Shown: positions 1 through 5,375 of the stretch, one piece after another
Layout of the letters: each line of letters opens with the position of its first letter
Numbering within the stretch: the first letter of the stretch is position 1
Assembly (NCBI GenBank): GCA_958346135.1
Contig: CATVQN010000103.1
Coordinates: 1 to 5,375 of the forward strand
Direction of reading: 5' to 3'
Source: an uncultured Eubacteriales bacterium
GTDB lineage: Bacteria; Bacillota; Clostridia; Monoglobales; Monoglobaceae
Length of the DNA stretch: 5,375 nt
Made by a program: the position numbers and the translations under genes
Notes under the pieces: generated by a model
What the model was told of the DNA's origin: nothing
Databases searched by the model: none
The model's input: the letters and a program-made list of their open reading frames with translations, nothing else

Positions 1-207
1 AGTGCTTCCATCAAAAAGGAAATTCCCAATTTAACAGGCGCATATATTGATGAAAACAGAGGGACTCTGAAGGTTTTCGATATTACGCCGTCGGATTATG
101 CAAATGCGCTGTTTGAGGATGGCATATATCACCTGTATGATTATCAGTTCTTTTACAGAAACCTGCAGGAGAATGTAAAAACAAGATTGGATGAATATAG
201 GAAATAA
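1..207 (+). CDS. 3' end of an unrecognised protein gene (C-terminal 68 residues)
   Basis: An open frame runs from the first base of the window to a TAA at 205-207, giving 68 residues with no start inside the window, so the 5' part lies to the left. I do not recognise the family. The fragment begins SASIKKEIPNLTGAYIDEN and ends in a charged, probably helical tail (NVKTRLDEYRK). The middle is rich in aromatics (GIYHLYDYQFFYRN) and acidic residues. There is no hydrophobic stretch long enough for a membrane segment, so a soluble or cytoplasmic C-terminus is likely. A strong hairpin terminator follows 40 bases after the stop, which supports this being the real end of a transcribed gene. Codon use and reading-frame integrity look normal. 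No function is assigned. Confidence 0.6.
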   Translation, partial: SASIKKEIPNLTGAYIDENRGTLKVFDITPSDYANALFEDGIYHLYDYQFFYRNLQENVKTRLDEYRK

Positions 208-246
208 AAATCAGAGTAAGAAGGAAAACGGGTCATTGATTTTATG

Positions 247-280
247 AAAAAACGGAGCAAGTAATGCTTGCTCCGTTTTT
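247..280. terminator. Bidirectional intrinsic terminator between converging genes
   Basis: A perfect inverted repeat pairs 248-261 with 267-280 around a 5-base loop (TAATG). The GC-rich core is CGGAGCAAG/CTTGCTCCG, and the outer part is A-tract against T-tract. Read on the plus strand it ends in five T's (276-280) and would stop the gene ending at 207. Read on the minus strand it ends in six T's (252-247) and would stop the tRNA-Leu transcript. The repeat begins at the last base of the tRNA CCA end, so the tRNA has essentially no trailer before the hairpin. Confidence 0.9.
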
Positions 281-366
281 GGTGCGGCCAAGAGGACTTG
301 AACCTCCATGAAATTGCTTTCACATGGACCTGAACCATGCGCGTCTGCCAATTCCGCCATGGCCGC
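280..366 (-). tRNA. tRNA-Leu, anticodon CAG
   Basis: Read on the minus strand this is a complete 87-nt class II tRNA. The acceptor stem pairs GCGGCCA (366-360) with TGGCCGC (290-284), followed by discriminator A283 and an encoded CCA (282-280). The D stem is GCG/CGC. The anticodon stem CATGG/CCATG encloses the loop TTCAGGT, placing anticodon CAG at 332-330, which reads the leucine codon CUG. A long variable arm (TGAAA/TTTCA with loop GCAA, 322-309) is typical of leucine and serine tRNAs. The T arm is GGAGG/CCTCT with loop TTCAAGT. All stems pair, with only one G-U in the T stem, so the gene looks functional. It is driven by the promoter at 502-530 and ends directly against the terminator at 247-280. 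Confidence 0.97.
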
Positions 367-495
367 ATATTTTTATTTTCTCCTCTAAATTTTACACGGG
401 AGAGGAACCCGAGGAGGAGCGAACCGCTAAACCCTCATAATCGGTGCATATACACCCTTCGCTGATGCCGACAATATTACAGCCGAAACATCAAC
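367..495 (-). ncRNA. Putative structured leader or small RNA ahead of tRNA-Leu
   Basis: These ~130 bases lie between a near-consensus minus-strand promoter and the tRNA. Most of the interval (about 397-495) is visibly GC-richer than the AT-rich DNA on either side, and it folds into several local helices on the minus strand. One pairs TGATG (493-489) with CATCA (467-463) and continues inward as CGGC/GTCG (485-482 with 472-469). A second pairs GCGAA (462-458) with TTCGC (423-419) and encloses a GGTG/CACC hairpin. A third pairs CGGG (411-408) with CCCG (400-397). CTCCTC (416-411) can also pair with GAGGAG (385-380), partly competing with the third helix. The last ~13 bases before the tRNA are A/T-only. 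I do not recognise a known RNA family. It may be a processed small RNA, a regulatory leader, or merely a long tRNA precursor leader. Confidence 0.4.
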
Positions 496-501
496 TCGTT
501 T

Positions 502-530
502 AGTATACAATGTTTTTCGCTATTTGTCAA
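502..530 (-). promoter_or_regulatory. Housekeeping (sigma-A) promoter for the tRNA-Leu transcript
   Basis: On the minus strand a perfect -35 box TTGACA (530-525) is followed after exactly 17 bases by the -10 box TATACT (507-502, five of six consensus bases). Transcription would start near 496-495, leaving about 130 nt before the tRNA. A/T-rich DNA upstream of the -35 (including the T6A6 run at 535-546) could act as an UP element. This is the only good promoter I see for the tRNA. Confidence 0.85.
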
Positions 531-596
531 CCCCTTTTTTAAAAAATTTTATGGTTTTTGCATAGGAAAAACCGTCGTTTTTTCTTTGTATTTTTC

Positions 597-625
597 TTGA
601 CAAATATAGGGTTTGCGATTACAAT
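597..625 (+). promoter_or_regulatory. Housekeeping (sigma-A) promoter for purL
   Basis: A perfect -35 box TTGACA (597-602) is followed by a 17-base spacer and the -10 box TACAAT (620-625, five of six consensus bases). The expected start is near 631-632, giving a leader of about 75 nt before the purL start codon. The DNA upstream of the -35 is T-rich. It diverges from the tRNA promoter, with 66 bases between the two -35 boxes. I found no convincing paired PurR boxes and no purine riboswitch in or near it. Confidence 0.85.
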
Positions 626-630
626 AAATA

Positions 631-705
631 AGATGGGAAATAGCGTGTCCCGTTGCCATAACAAGAGAAAACCCACGAATATCACCAGGAAACGGAGCGG
701 TAGGA
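631..705 (+). other. purL 5' untranslated leader with ribosome binding site
   Basis: This is the predicted ~75-nt leader of purL. It can form GGGA (635-638) with TCCC (648-651), or alternatively ATGG (633-636) with CCAT (656-659). The two share bases and are mutually exclusive, but both are short and could be chance. The ribosome binding site is most likely GGAG at 694-697, eight bases ahead of the ATG. The AGGA at 702-705 touches the start codon and is too close to serve. The leader is too short, and lacks the conserved core, for guanine, ZTP or PRPP riboswitches as I know them. Confidence 0.5.
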
Positions 706-3700
706 ATGAGCATCAAACGATTGTTTGTAGAAAAGAAAAAAGGATTTGATATTGAGGCTAAGGCCATGTGTCATGATCTGAGAGAGAATCTGGGACTGCG
801 CGGGCTGACCGGCGTTCGGATTATCAATCGCTATGATATAGAAGGCCTCAGTGATGAGGAATTGAAATTGACCGAATCTACGGTTTTTGCAGAGCCTCAA
901 GTGGATGATTTGACCATGGAAACTCTGGAAATTCCTGAGGGCAAATATTTTGCTATGGAATATCTGCCGGGGCAATTCGATCAAAGAGCGGACAGCGCAG
1001 CCCAGTGCGTACAGATTATGACCGGCGGTGAAAAGCCGGTTGTTCGTACCGCCAAGATAGTGGTTTTGCTGGGTGAGATCAGTGAGGAAGAACTCTACGC
1101 AGCGGAGAATTACTGTGTCAATCCGGTGGAATCCAGACTCGCCGGATTTGAAAAGCCGAAAACGCTGACGGACAAGCTGGAGGCACCGGAGGATGTCAGA
1201 ATTTTAGACGGCTTTATTGACATGGAAGAGGATGCTTTAAAGTTATTGCTCTCACAGCTTGGGCTTGCGATGGATTTGGATGATGTGAAATTCTGCCAAA
1301 ACTATTTTAAAAATACAGAAAAACGAAATCCAACCTTGACGGAGGTTCGGATGATTGATACCTATTGGTCCGATCATTGCCGTCACACTACCTTTTCAAC
1401 CATTTTGGATCATGTGGAAATTCAGGATAACCGGATTGCCGACACCTATCAGGATTATTTACAGTCCCGAAAAATGGTCTATGGTGACCGAAAGAAGGAC
1501 ATTTGCCTAATGGACGTTGCCACCATTGCAGTGAAGGAACTGAAAAAGAGGGGCGTTCTGACTGCTTTAGATGAATCCGAAGAAATCAATGCCTGCTCCA
1601 TTGAGGTGGAGGCCGAAATGGCCGATAACACCAAGGAAAAATGGCTGGTGATGTTTAAAAATGAGACGCACAACCACCCAACCGAGATTGAGCCCTTCGG
1701 TGGTGCGGCGACCTGTCTCGGCGGTGCAATACGGGATCCTCTTTCTGGGCGTTCCTATGTTTATCAGGCGATGCGTGTTACCGGCGCAGGCGATCCCAGA
1801 AAAACCTTAAAAGATACTTTGCACGGTAAGCTGCCTCAGCGTAAGATTACTGTTGGCGCTGCCCAGGGCTACAGCTCTTATGGTAACCAGATTGGTCTTG
1901 CGACCGGACAGGTTTCCGAAATCTATGATGAGGGTTATATTGCAAAGCGAATGGAGATCGGTGCCGTGATTGCGGCTGCGCCGAAGGAAAATGTAATCCG
2001 TGAGGTTCCGGAACCAGGTGACATGGTGATTCTGCTGGGCGGAATGACTGGCCGTGACGGCTGCGGCGGTGCAACCGGCTCCTCCAAGGCGCATAATGAC
2101 TCCTCTTTGGAGACCTGCGGCGCCGAGGTGCAAAAGGGAAATGCGCCGGTGGAGCGTAAGCTGCAGAGATTGTTCCGGAAAAAGGAAGTTACTACTTTAA
2201 TTCGGCGTTGCAATGATTTCGGCGCCGGCGGTGTTTCCGTTGCCATCGGTGAACTGGCGGACGGTCTTACGATTAACTTGGATAAAGTTCCTAAGAAATA
2301 TGAGGGTCTGGACGGAACCGAACTGGCTATTTCCGAATCCCAGGAACGTATGGCGGTTGTGGTCCGGGCGAAGGATGCTGAACGTTTCATTGCAGAGGCT
2401 GACAAGGAGAACCTGGAGGCGGTTGTGGTGGCCGAGGTTACCGACACCAATCGCTTGAAGATGGCGTGGCGGGGTAAGACGATTTGCGACATCAGCCGTG
2501 AATTTTTAAATACCAACGGTGCTCCGAAGCACAATGATGTTTTTGTGCCGAAGGCCAATTATGATAAGAGCTTGTTTGAAGCGGCAGCAGAGGGAAATAC
2601 TTGGGCTGAAAAGCTGACAAGTCTTATGAGCAATTTGAATGTAGCGTCGCAAAAGGGACTGGTAGAACGTTTTGACAGTACCATCGGCGCAGGAACGGTA
2701 TTGATGCCCTATGGCGGTAAATATCAGCTGACTCCCCAGCAGAATATGGTGGCAAAGCTCCCGACCATCCATAAGGAAACCAATACGGCCACGGTGATGT
2801 CCTATGGCTATAATCCGAAAATTTCTAAAGAAAACCCCTATTTAGGTGCGGTTTATGCAGTGGTTGATTCTGTCACAAAGGCTGTTTGTGCCGGGGCGGA
2901 TTATCGGGATGTGTATTTGACCTTCCAGGAGTATTTTGAGCGTTTGGGAACGGACCCTGCCCGGTGGGGCAAACCGCTGGCTGCACTTTTGGGCGGTTAT
3001 TTGGCGCAGGAAAAACTGGGAATTGCGGCAATCGGCGGCAAGGATAGTATGTCCGGCTCCTTTAATGATATTGATGTTCCTCCGACACTGACTTCTTTTG
3101 CGGTTGCGCCCCTGTCTGCAAAGCGGGTGACCTCCGGAGAGTTCAAGAGTGGCGGGAACCTGGTGTTCTGGCTCAAGCCCAAGTATGACGAGAATCGGAT
3201 GCCGGACTTTGACAGCTTAAAGACGCTGTATGACATGATGTATATGATGCTCAGCGACACCAAGGTCAAGCTGATTCGCTCTGCCTGGGCAGTGGGATAC
3301 GGCGGCGTGATGGAGGCTGTCTGCAAAATGGGCTTCGGCAATAAAATCGGATTTGCTTTCACCGATTGCTGTGACAAGAGCGAGCTGTTTCAGGCGCTCT
3401 ACGGCAGTATCATTGTGGAGGTTAACGGCCTTGGAGCAACCGGATTTTTAGGTGATGCGGTTGAGGTTGTGAAACTGGGTCATACTACCAATGAGCCATT
3501 CATTGAGATTCAGGGCGAAAAGATTGCCTTAGATACGTTGATTCAAAGCTGGGAAAAGCCTTTAGAGGAGGTATTTGCTACCAAGGCAGATTTTGAGGAT
3601 GTGGGCATGAAGACCTTTGCCTATGGAGAGCGGAATACGGCAAGACCGGCTTCGTCCTTTGCAAAACCCAGAATTTTTATACCGGTATTTCCGGGAACCA

Positions 3701-4461
3701 ACTGCGAATATGACTCTGCCCGTGCCTTTGAACGTGCCGGCGGCGTTGCGGACGTACAGATTTTTAAGAACTTAAAGGCGGAGCACATCGAAGATTCCAT
3801 CAACCGCTTTGTGAATTCTATTAAGCAGTCACAGATTATCATGCTGCCCGGCGGATTTTCCGGCGGTGACGAGCCGGATGGTTCCGGGAAATTCATTAAG
3901 GCGGCCTTTGAAAACGAAAGGGTCAAAGAGGCGGTTATGGATCTGCTCTATCACCGTGACGGCTTAATGCTGGGCATCTGTAACGGCTTCCAGGCGTTAA
4001 TTAAGCTGGGCTTGGTTCCTTACGGCGAAATTCGCAAGACAGACAGCAGCTGTCCTACCTTGACTTTTAACACCATTGGACGTCATGTTTCGCAGATTGT
4101 ATCGACCAGGGTTGCATCGGTGAAATCTCCGTGGTTCAGTGAGGTAAAGCTTGGTGATATTCATCAGGTTGCCGTATCACACGGAGAAGGCCGGTTTGTG
4201 GCAAGCGCTGAGGTAATTGCCGAGATGGAGAAAAACGGGCAGATTGCCACCCAGTATGTGGATCTAGACGGCAGACCTACCTATGAAATGCCCTATAATC
4301 CCAATGGTTCCTATTATGCGATTGAGGGTATTACCAGCAAGGATGGGCGAATTTTGGGGAAAATGGGCCATTCCGAGCGTTTTAAGGACGATGTGTTCCA
4401 GAATATTCCCGGTGACAAGGACCAGAAGATCTTTGAATCCGGCGTGAAGTATTTTAAATAG
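706..4461 (+). CDS. purL: Phosphoribosylformylglycinamidine synthase, single-chain (FGAM synthase)
   Basis: This cytoplasmic enzyme catalyses the fourth step of de novo purine synthesis, converting FGAR, glutamine and ATP to FGAM, glutamate, ADP and phosphate. The 1251-residue product has the full large-type architecture. The N-terminal PurS-like region carries YLPGQFDQRAD (86-96), and the linker carries WSDHCRH (221-227). The first synthase half has FKNETHNHPTE (317-327), GRDGCGGATGSS (449-460) and NDFGAGG (503-509). The second half has GGKDSMSG (777-784). The C-terminal glutaminase starts near residue 988, with FPGTNCEYD (995-1003), the oxyanion-type segment PGGFSGGDE (1048-1056), nucleophile Cys1092 in GICNGFQ, and the His1222/Glu1224 pair in GHSER. 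All key residues are present. The start is supported by the MSIKRLFVEKKKGFD N-terminus and GGAG eight bases upstream. It has its own promoter and is not next to other pur synthesis genes in this window. Confidence 0.98.
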   Translation: MSIKRLFVEKKKGFDIEAKAMCHDLRENLGLRGLTGVRIINRYDIEGLSDEELKLTESTVFAEPQVDDLTMETLEIPEGKYFAMEYLPGQFDQRADSAAQCVQIMTGGEKPVVRTAKIVVLLGEISEEELYAAENYCVNPVESRLAGFEKPKTLTDKLEAPEDVRILDGFIDMEEDALKLLLSQLGLAMDLDDVKFCQNYFKNTEKRNPTLTEVRMIDTYWSDHCRHTTFSTILDHVEIQDNRIADTYQDYLQSRKMVYGDRKKDICLMDVATIAVKELKKRGVLTALDESEEINACSIEVEAEMADNTKEKWLVMFKNETHNHPTEIEPFGGAATCLGGAIRDPLSGRSYVYQAMRVTGAGDPRKTLKDTLHGKLPQRKITVGAAQGYSSYGNQIGLATGQVSEIYDEGYIAKRMEIGAVIAAAPKENVIREVPEPGDMVILLGGMTGRDGCGGATGSSKAHNDSSLETCGAEVQKGNAPVERKLQRLFRKKEVTTLIRRCNDFGAGGVSVAIGELADGLTINLDKVPKKYEGLDGTELAISESQERMAVVVRAKDAERFIAEADKENLEAVVVAEVTDTNRLKMAWRGKTICDISREFLNTNGAPKHNDVFVPKANYDKSLFEAAAEGNTWAEKLTSLMSNLNVASQKGLVERFDSTIGAGTVLMPYGGKYQLTPQQNMVAKLPTIHKETNTATVMSYGYNPKISKENPYLGAVYAVVDSVTKAVCAGADYRDVYLTFQEYFERLGTDPARWGKPLAALLGGYLAQEKLGIAAIGGKDSMSGSFNDIDVPPTLTSFAVAPLSAKRVTSGEFKSGGNLVFWLKPKYDENRMPDFDSLKTLYDMMYMMLSDTKVKLIRSAWAVGYGGVMEAVCKMGFGNKIGFAFTDCCDKSELFQALYGSIIVEVNGLGATGFLGDAVEVVKLGHTTNEPFIEIQGEKIALDTLIQSWEKPLEEVFATKADFEDVGMKTFAYGERNTARPASSFAKPRIFIPVFPGTNCEYDSARAFERAGGVADVQIFKNLKAEHIEDSINRFVNSIKQSQIIMLPGGFSGGDEPDGSGKFIKAAFENERVKEAVMDLLYHRDGLMLGICNGFQALIKLGLVPYGEIRKTDSSCPTLTFNTIGRHVSQIVSTRVASVKSPWFSEVKLGDIHQVAVSHGEGRFVASAEVIAEMEKNGQIATQYVDLDGRPTYEMPYNPNGSYYAIEGITSKDGRILGKMGHSERFKDDVFQNIPGDKDQKIFESGVKYFK

Positions 4462-4474
4462 TGATTGCGACTGT

Positions 4475-4503
4475 GACGCATACTTCCAAGCGGGGTATGC
4501 GTC
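4475..4503 (+). other. Strong hairpin in the purL-phosphorylase gap, no U-tract
   Basis: GACGCATAC (4475-4483) pairs perfectly with GTATGCGTC (4495-4503) around an 11-base loop. An outer helix CTGT/ACAG (4471-4474 with 4515-4518) can close beneath it, leaving bases 4504-4514 bulged. It is not followed by a T-run, so it does not look like an intrinsic terminator. It sits 13 bases after the purL stop and well before the phosphorylase ribosome binding site. It may protect upstream mRNA, direct processing, or cause pausing; this role is inferred. Confidence 0.55.
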
Positions 4504-4528
4504 CGGCTGTTTCCACAGAAAGACAAAA

Positions 4529-4534
4529 AGGAGG
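4529..4534 (+). promoter_or_regulatory. Ribosome binding site that fixes the phosphorylase start
   Basis: A consensus AGGAGG lies seven bases ahead of the ATG at 4542. It decides between that ATG and the in-frame GTG at 4461, which overlaps the purL stop, has no ribosome binding site of this quality, and would add 27 residues unlike the family's N-terminus. Confidence 0.9.
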
Positions 4535-4541
4535 ATCGGCG

Positions 4542-5345
4542 ATGTATAAAAAGGCAGCGGATTTTATCAAATCCCAAATTCGTATCACGCCTAAGATCGG
4601 AATTATTTTAGGAACCGGCTTAGGCGCTGCGGCGGCTGCGGTGACAGCGGATGCAGTGATCTCTTACGAAGAGGTTCCGGGCATGCCGATTTCTACGGTC
4701 AGCGGACACGCCGGTCAGTTTGTGTTCGGAAAGCTTGCCGGACGAAGCGTGGCAGTAATGCAGGGACGAATTCATTTTTATGAGGGTTATTCCATGCAGC
4801 AGATCGCTGTGCCGGTGCATATTTTGAGAGAACTGGGCGTTGAAACACTGCTGATTACCAATGCCTCCGGCGGGATTAACGAGCATTATTCTCCCGGGGA
4901 GCTGGTAGCAATCTGCGACCATATCAAGCTGGATTTAGACAGTCCTTTGCGTGGGGAAAACCCGGAGGAACTGGGCGAGCGCTTTTTTGATATGTCTGAG
5001 GCCTATAGCCCGAAGCTGCGCCGGCTTGCCAAGGAAGCGGCGCAGGAACTGGGATTTTCTCTTTCCGAGGGAGTCTACGGATATATGGGAGGTCCGCAGT
5101 TTGAAACTCCGGCAGAGATTCGGATGCTGCGGCTGCTGGGAGCCGATTTGGTGGGAATGTCTACCGTGCCGGAGGTGATTGCGGCGGTGCACTGCGGTAT
5201 GCAGGTGCTGGGCCTTTCCTGTGTCACCAATATGGCGGCGGGAATGAAGCAGGGAGGACTGAACCGAGAGGTCATTGCCAAGGCGGAAAAACAAGGCGAA
5301 AACCGGCTTCGTGATATTTTGATACAGGTGGTGAAAAAACTGTGA
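4542..5345 (+). CDS. punA: Purine nucleoside phosphorylase, trimeric (inosine/guanosine) type
   Basis: The enzyme cleaves purine nucleosides with phosphate to the free base and ribose-1-phosphate in cytoplasmic purine salvage. The 267-residue product fits the trimeric (PunA/PupG) family. Visible motifs are the phosphate loop GIILGTGLG (20-28, Thr25 where human PNP has Ser33), SGHAG with His56, GRIHFYEGY (75-83: Arg76 and His78 correspond to human Arg84 and His86, Tyr80 to Tyr88), and TNASGGIN (106-113). The base site follows with GGPQFET (183-189, Glu188 like human Glu201), GMSTVPE (205-211) and Asn230 in VTNMAAG (like human Asn243). The Glu/Asn pair indicates a preference for 6-oxopurines such as inosine and guanosine over adenosine. 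The start is set by AGGAGG at 4529-4534. It lies 80 bases after purL and overlaps the next gene by 4 bases, so it is probably co-transcribed with both. Confidence 0.95.
   Translation: MYKKAADFIKSQIRITPKIGIILGTGLGAAAAAVTADAVISYEEVPGMPISTVSGHAGQFVFGKLAGRSVAVMQGRIHFYEGYSMQQIAVPVHILRELGVETLLITNASGGINEHYSPGELVAICDHIKLDLDSPLRGENPEELGERFFDMSEAYSPKLRRLAKEAAQELGFSLSEGVYGYMGGPQFETPAEIRMLRLLGADLVGMSTVPEVIAAVHCGMQVLGLSCVTNMAAGMKQGGLNREVIAKAEKQGENRLRDILIQVVKKL
5326..5331 (+). promoter_or_regulatory. Likely ribosome binding site for the luxS-like gene
   Basis: AGGTGG matches five of six bases of the ideal AGGAGG and sits ten bases ahead of the GTG at 5342, inside the last codons of the phosphorylase gene. 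The spacing is slightly long but usable, and would be helped by ribosomes terminating at 5345. Confidence 0.5.
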
Positions 5346-5375
5346 AAAAGATTGCAAGCTTTCGGGTGGATCACC
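5342..5375 (+). CDS. luxS: Start of S-ribosylhomocysteine lyase (LuxS), cut by the window edge
   Basis: A GTG at 5342-5344 overlaps the phosphorylase stop (GTGA, 4-base overlap) and opens a frame reading MKKIASFRVDH before the window ends. From memory, many LuxS proteins begin M-x-K-I-x-SF-x-x-DH, as in MKKIASFTIDH, so the match covers nearly every visible residue. LuxS is a small metal-dependent cytoplasmic enzyme that splits S-ribosylhomocysteine into homocysteine and DPD, the precursor of the AI-2 signal. The metal-binding His and Cys residues lie outside the window and cannot be checked. The overlap suggests translational coupling to the phosphorylase gene. Only eleven codons are visible, so the call rests on the N-terminal signature alone. 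Confidence 0.75.
   Translation, partial: MKKIASFRVDH

Noticed and set aside
153..368. Minus-strand open frame starting MRPWRNWQTRMVQ, with AGAGGAG 11 bases upstream
   Set aside because: Its first ~29 codons are the tRNA-Leu gene itself, and it then runs through the terminator into the antisense of the upstream gene. The purine-rich stretch at 386-380 is better explained as part of the leader fold.
431..460. Resemblance to a T-box antiterminator sequence (AGGGTG followed by ACCG) on the minus strand
   Set aside because: The bulge consensus is interrupted, GGTG and CACC pair with each other, there is no recognisable Stem I or terminator, and the downstream gene is a tRNA rather than an aminoacyl-tRNA synthetase or amino acid gene.
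477..491. Four-codon minus-strand frame (Met-Phe-Arg-Leu-stop) near the start of the tRNA leader, containing a CTG leucine codon
   Set aside because: It would be a neat attenuation peptide for a tRNA that reads CUG, but it has no ribosome binding site, only one leucine codon, and a length expected by chance.
480..496. CCGAAAC on the plus strand as a PurR box
   Set aside because: It is not a good match to the CCGAAC core, has no inverted partner at the usual spacing, and sits far upstream of the purL promoter inside the tRNA leader.
565..584. AAAAAC/GTTTTT hairpin as a terminator
   Set aside because: The stem is almost entirely A-T and no gene reads into it; it lies upstream of both divergent promoters' start sites.
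1935..2558. Long minus-strand open frames inside purL, and similar ones across the phosphorylase gene
   Set aside because: They are antisense to well-conserved coding sequence, lack ribosome binding sites and have low-complexity products unlike known proteins.
4461..4541. N-terminal extension of the phosphorylase from the GTG overlapping the purL stop
   Set aside because: A consensus AGGAGG precedes the ATG at 4542, the family N-terminus begins there, and the extra 27 residues overlap the hairpin and have no family resemblance.
4542..4640. Thr25 in place of the usual Ser in the phosphorylase phosphate loop (GTGLG) as a lost active-site residue
   Set aside because: Threonine keeps the hydroxyl needed to contact phosphate and all other active-site motifs are intact, so this is likely ordinary family variation.

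Overview
The window looks like a chromosomal segment of a Clostridia-type Firmicute, most probably Lachnospiraceae-like. Three things point there: the single-chain ~1250-residue PurL (bacilli use separate PurS, PurQ and PurL), strong AGGAGG-type ribosome binding sites, and AT-rich intergenic DNA with near-consensus housekeeping promoters. The taxonomic placement is inference from protein style, not a database match.

Layout. Bases 1-207 are the 3' end of an unrecognised plus-strand gene. A bidirectional terminator (247-280) separates it from a convergent minus-strand unit. That unit has a near-consensus promoter (502-530), about 130 nt of GC-richer, foldable leader (367-495), and a complete tRNA-Leu with anticodon CAG (280-366). 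A second near-consensus promoter (597-625) diverges from it and reads rightward through a ~75-nt untranslated leader into purL (706-4461), then a trimeric-type purine nucleoside phosphorylase gene (4542-5345). The last 34 bases are the first codons of a gene whose start overlaps the phosphorylase stop by 4 bases. Its N-terminus (MKKIASFRVDH) matches LuxS, S-ribosylhomocysteine lyase.

How the genes fit together. PurL makes FGAM in de novo purine synthesis. The phosphorylase releases bases from inosine and guanosine for salvage. LuxS recycles S-ribosylhomocysteine, the product left after adenine is removed from S-adenosylhomocysteine. The three genes are co-directional with no recognisable intrinsic terminator between them, so they plausibly form one purine/nucleoside-recycling operon. 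The purL-phosphorylase gap carries a strong hairpin without a U-tract that could tune expression between the two.

Most of the window is ordinary metabolism. The least explained parts are the structured minus-strand leader ahead of the tRNA and the phosphorylase-luxS coupling.
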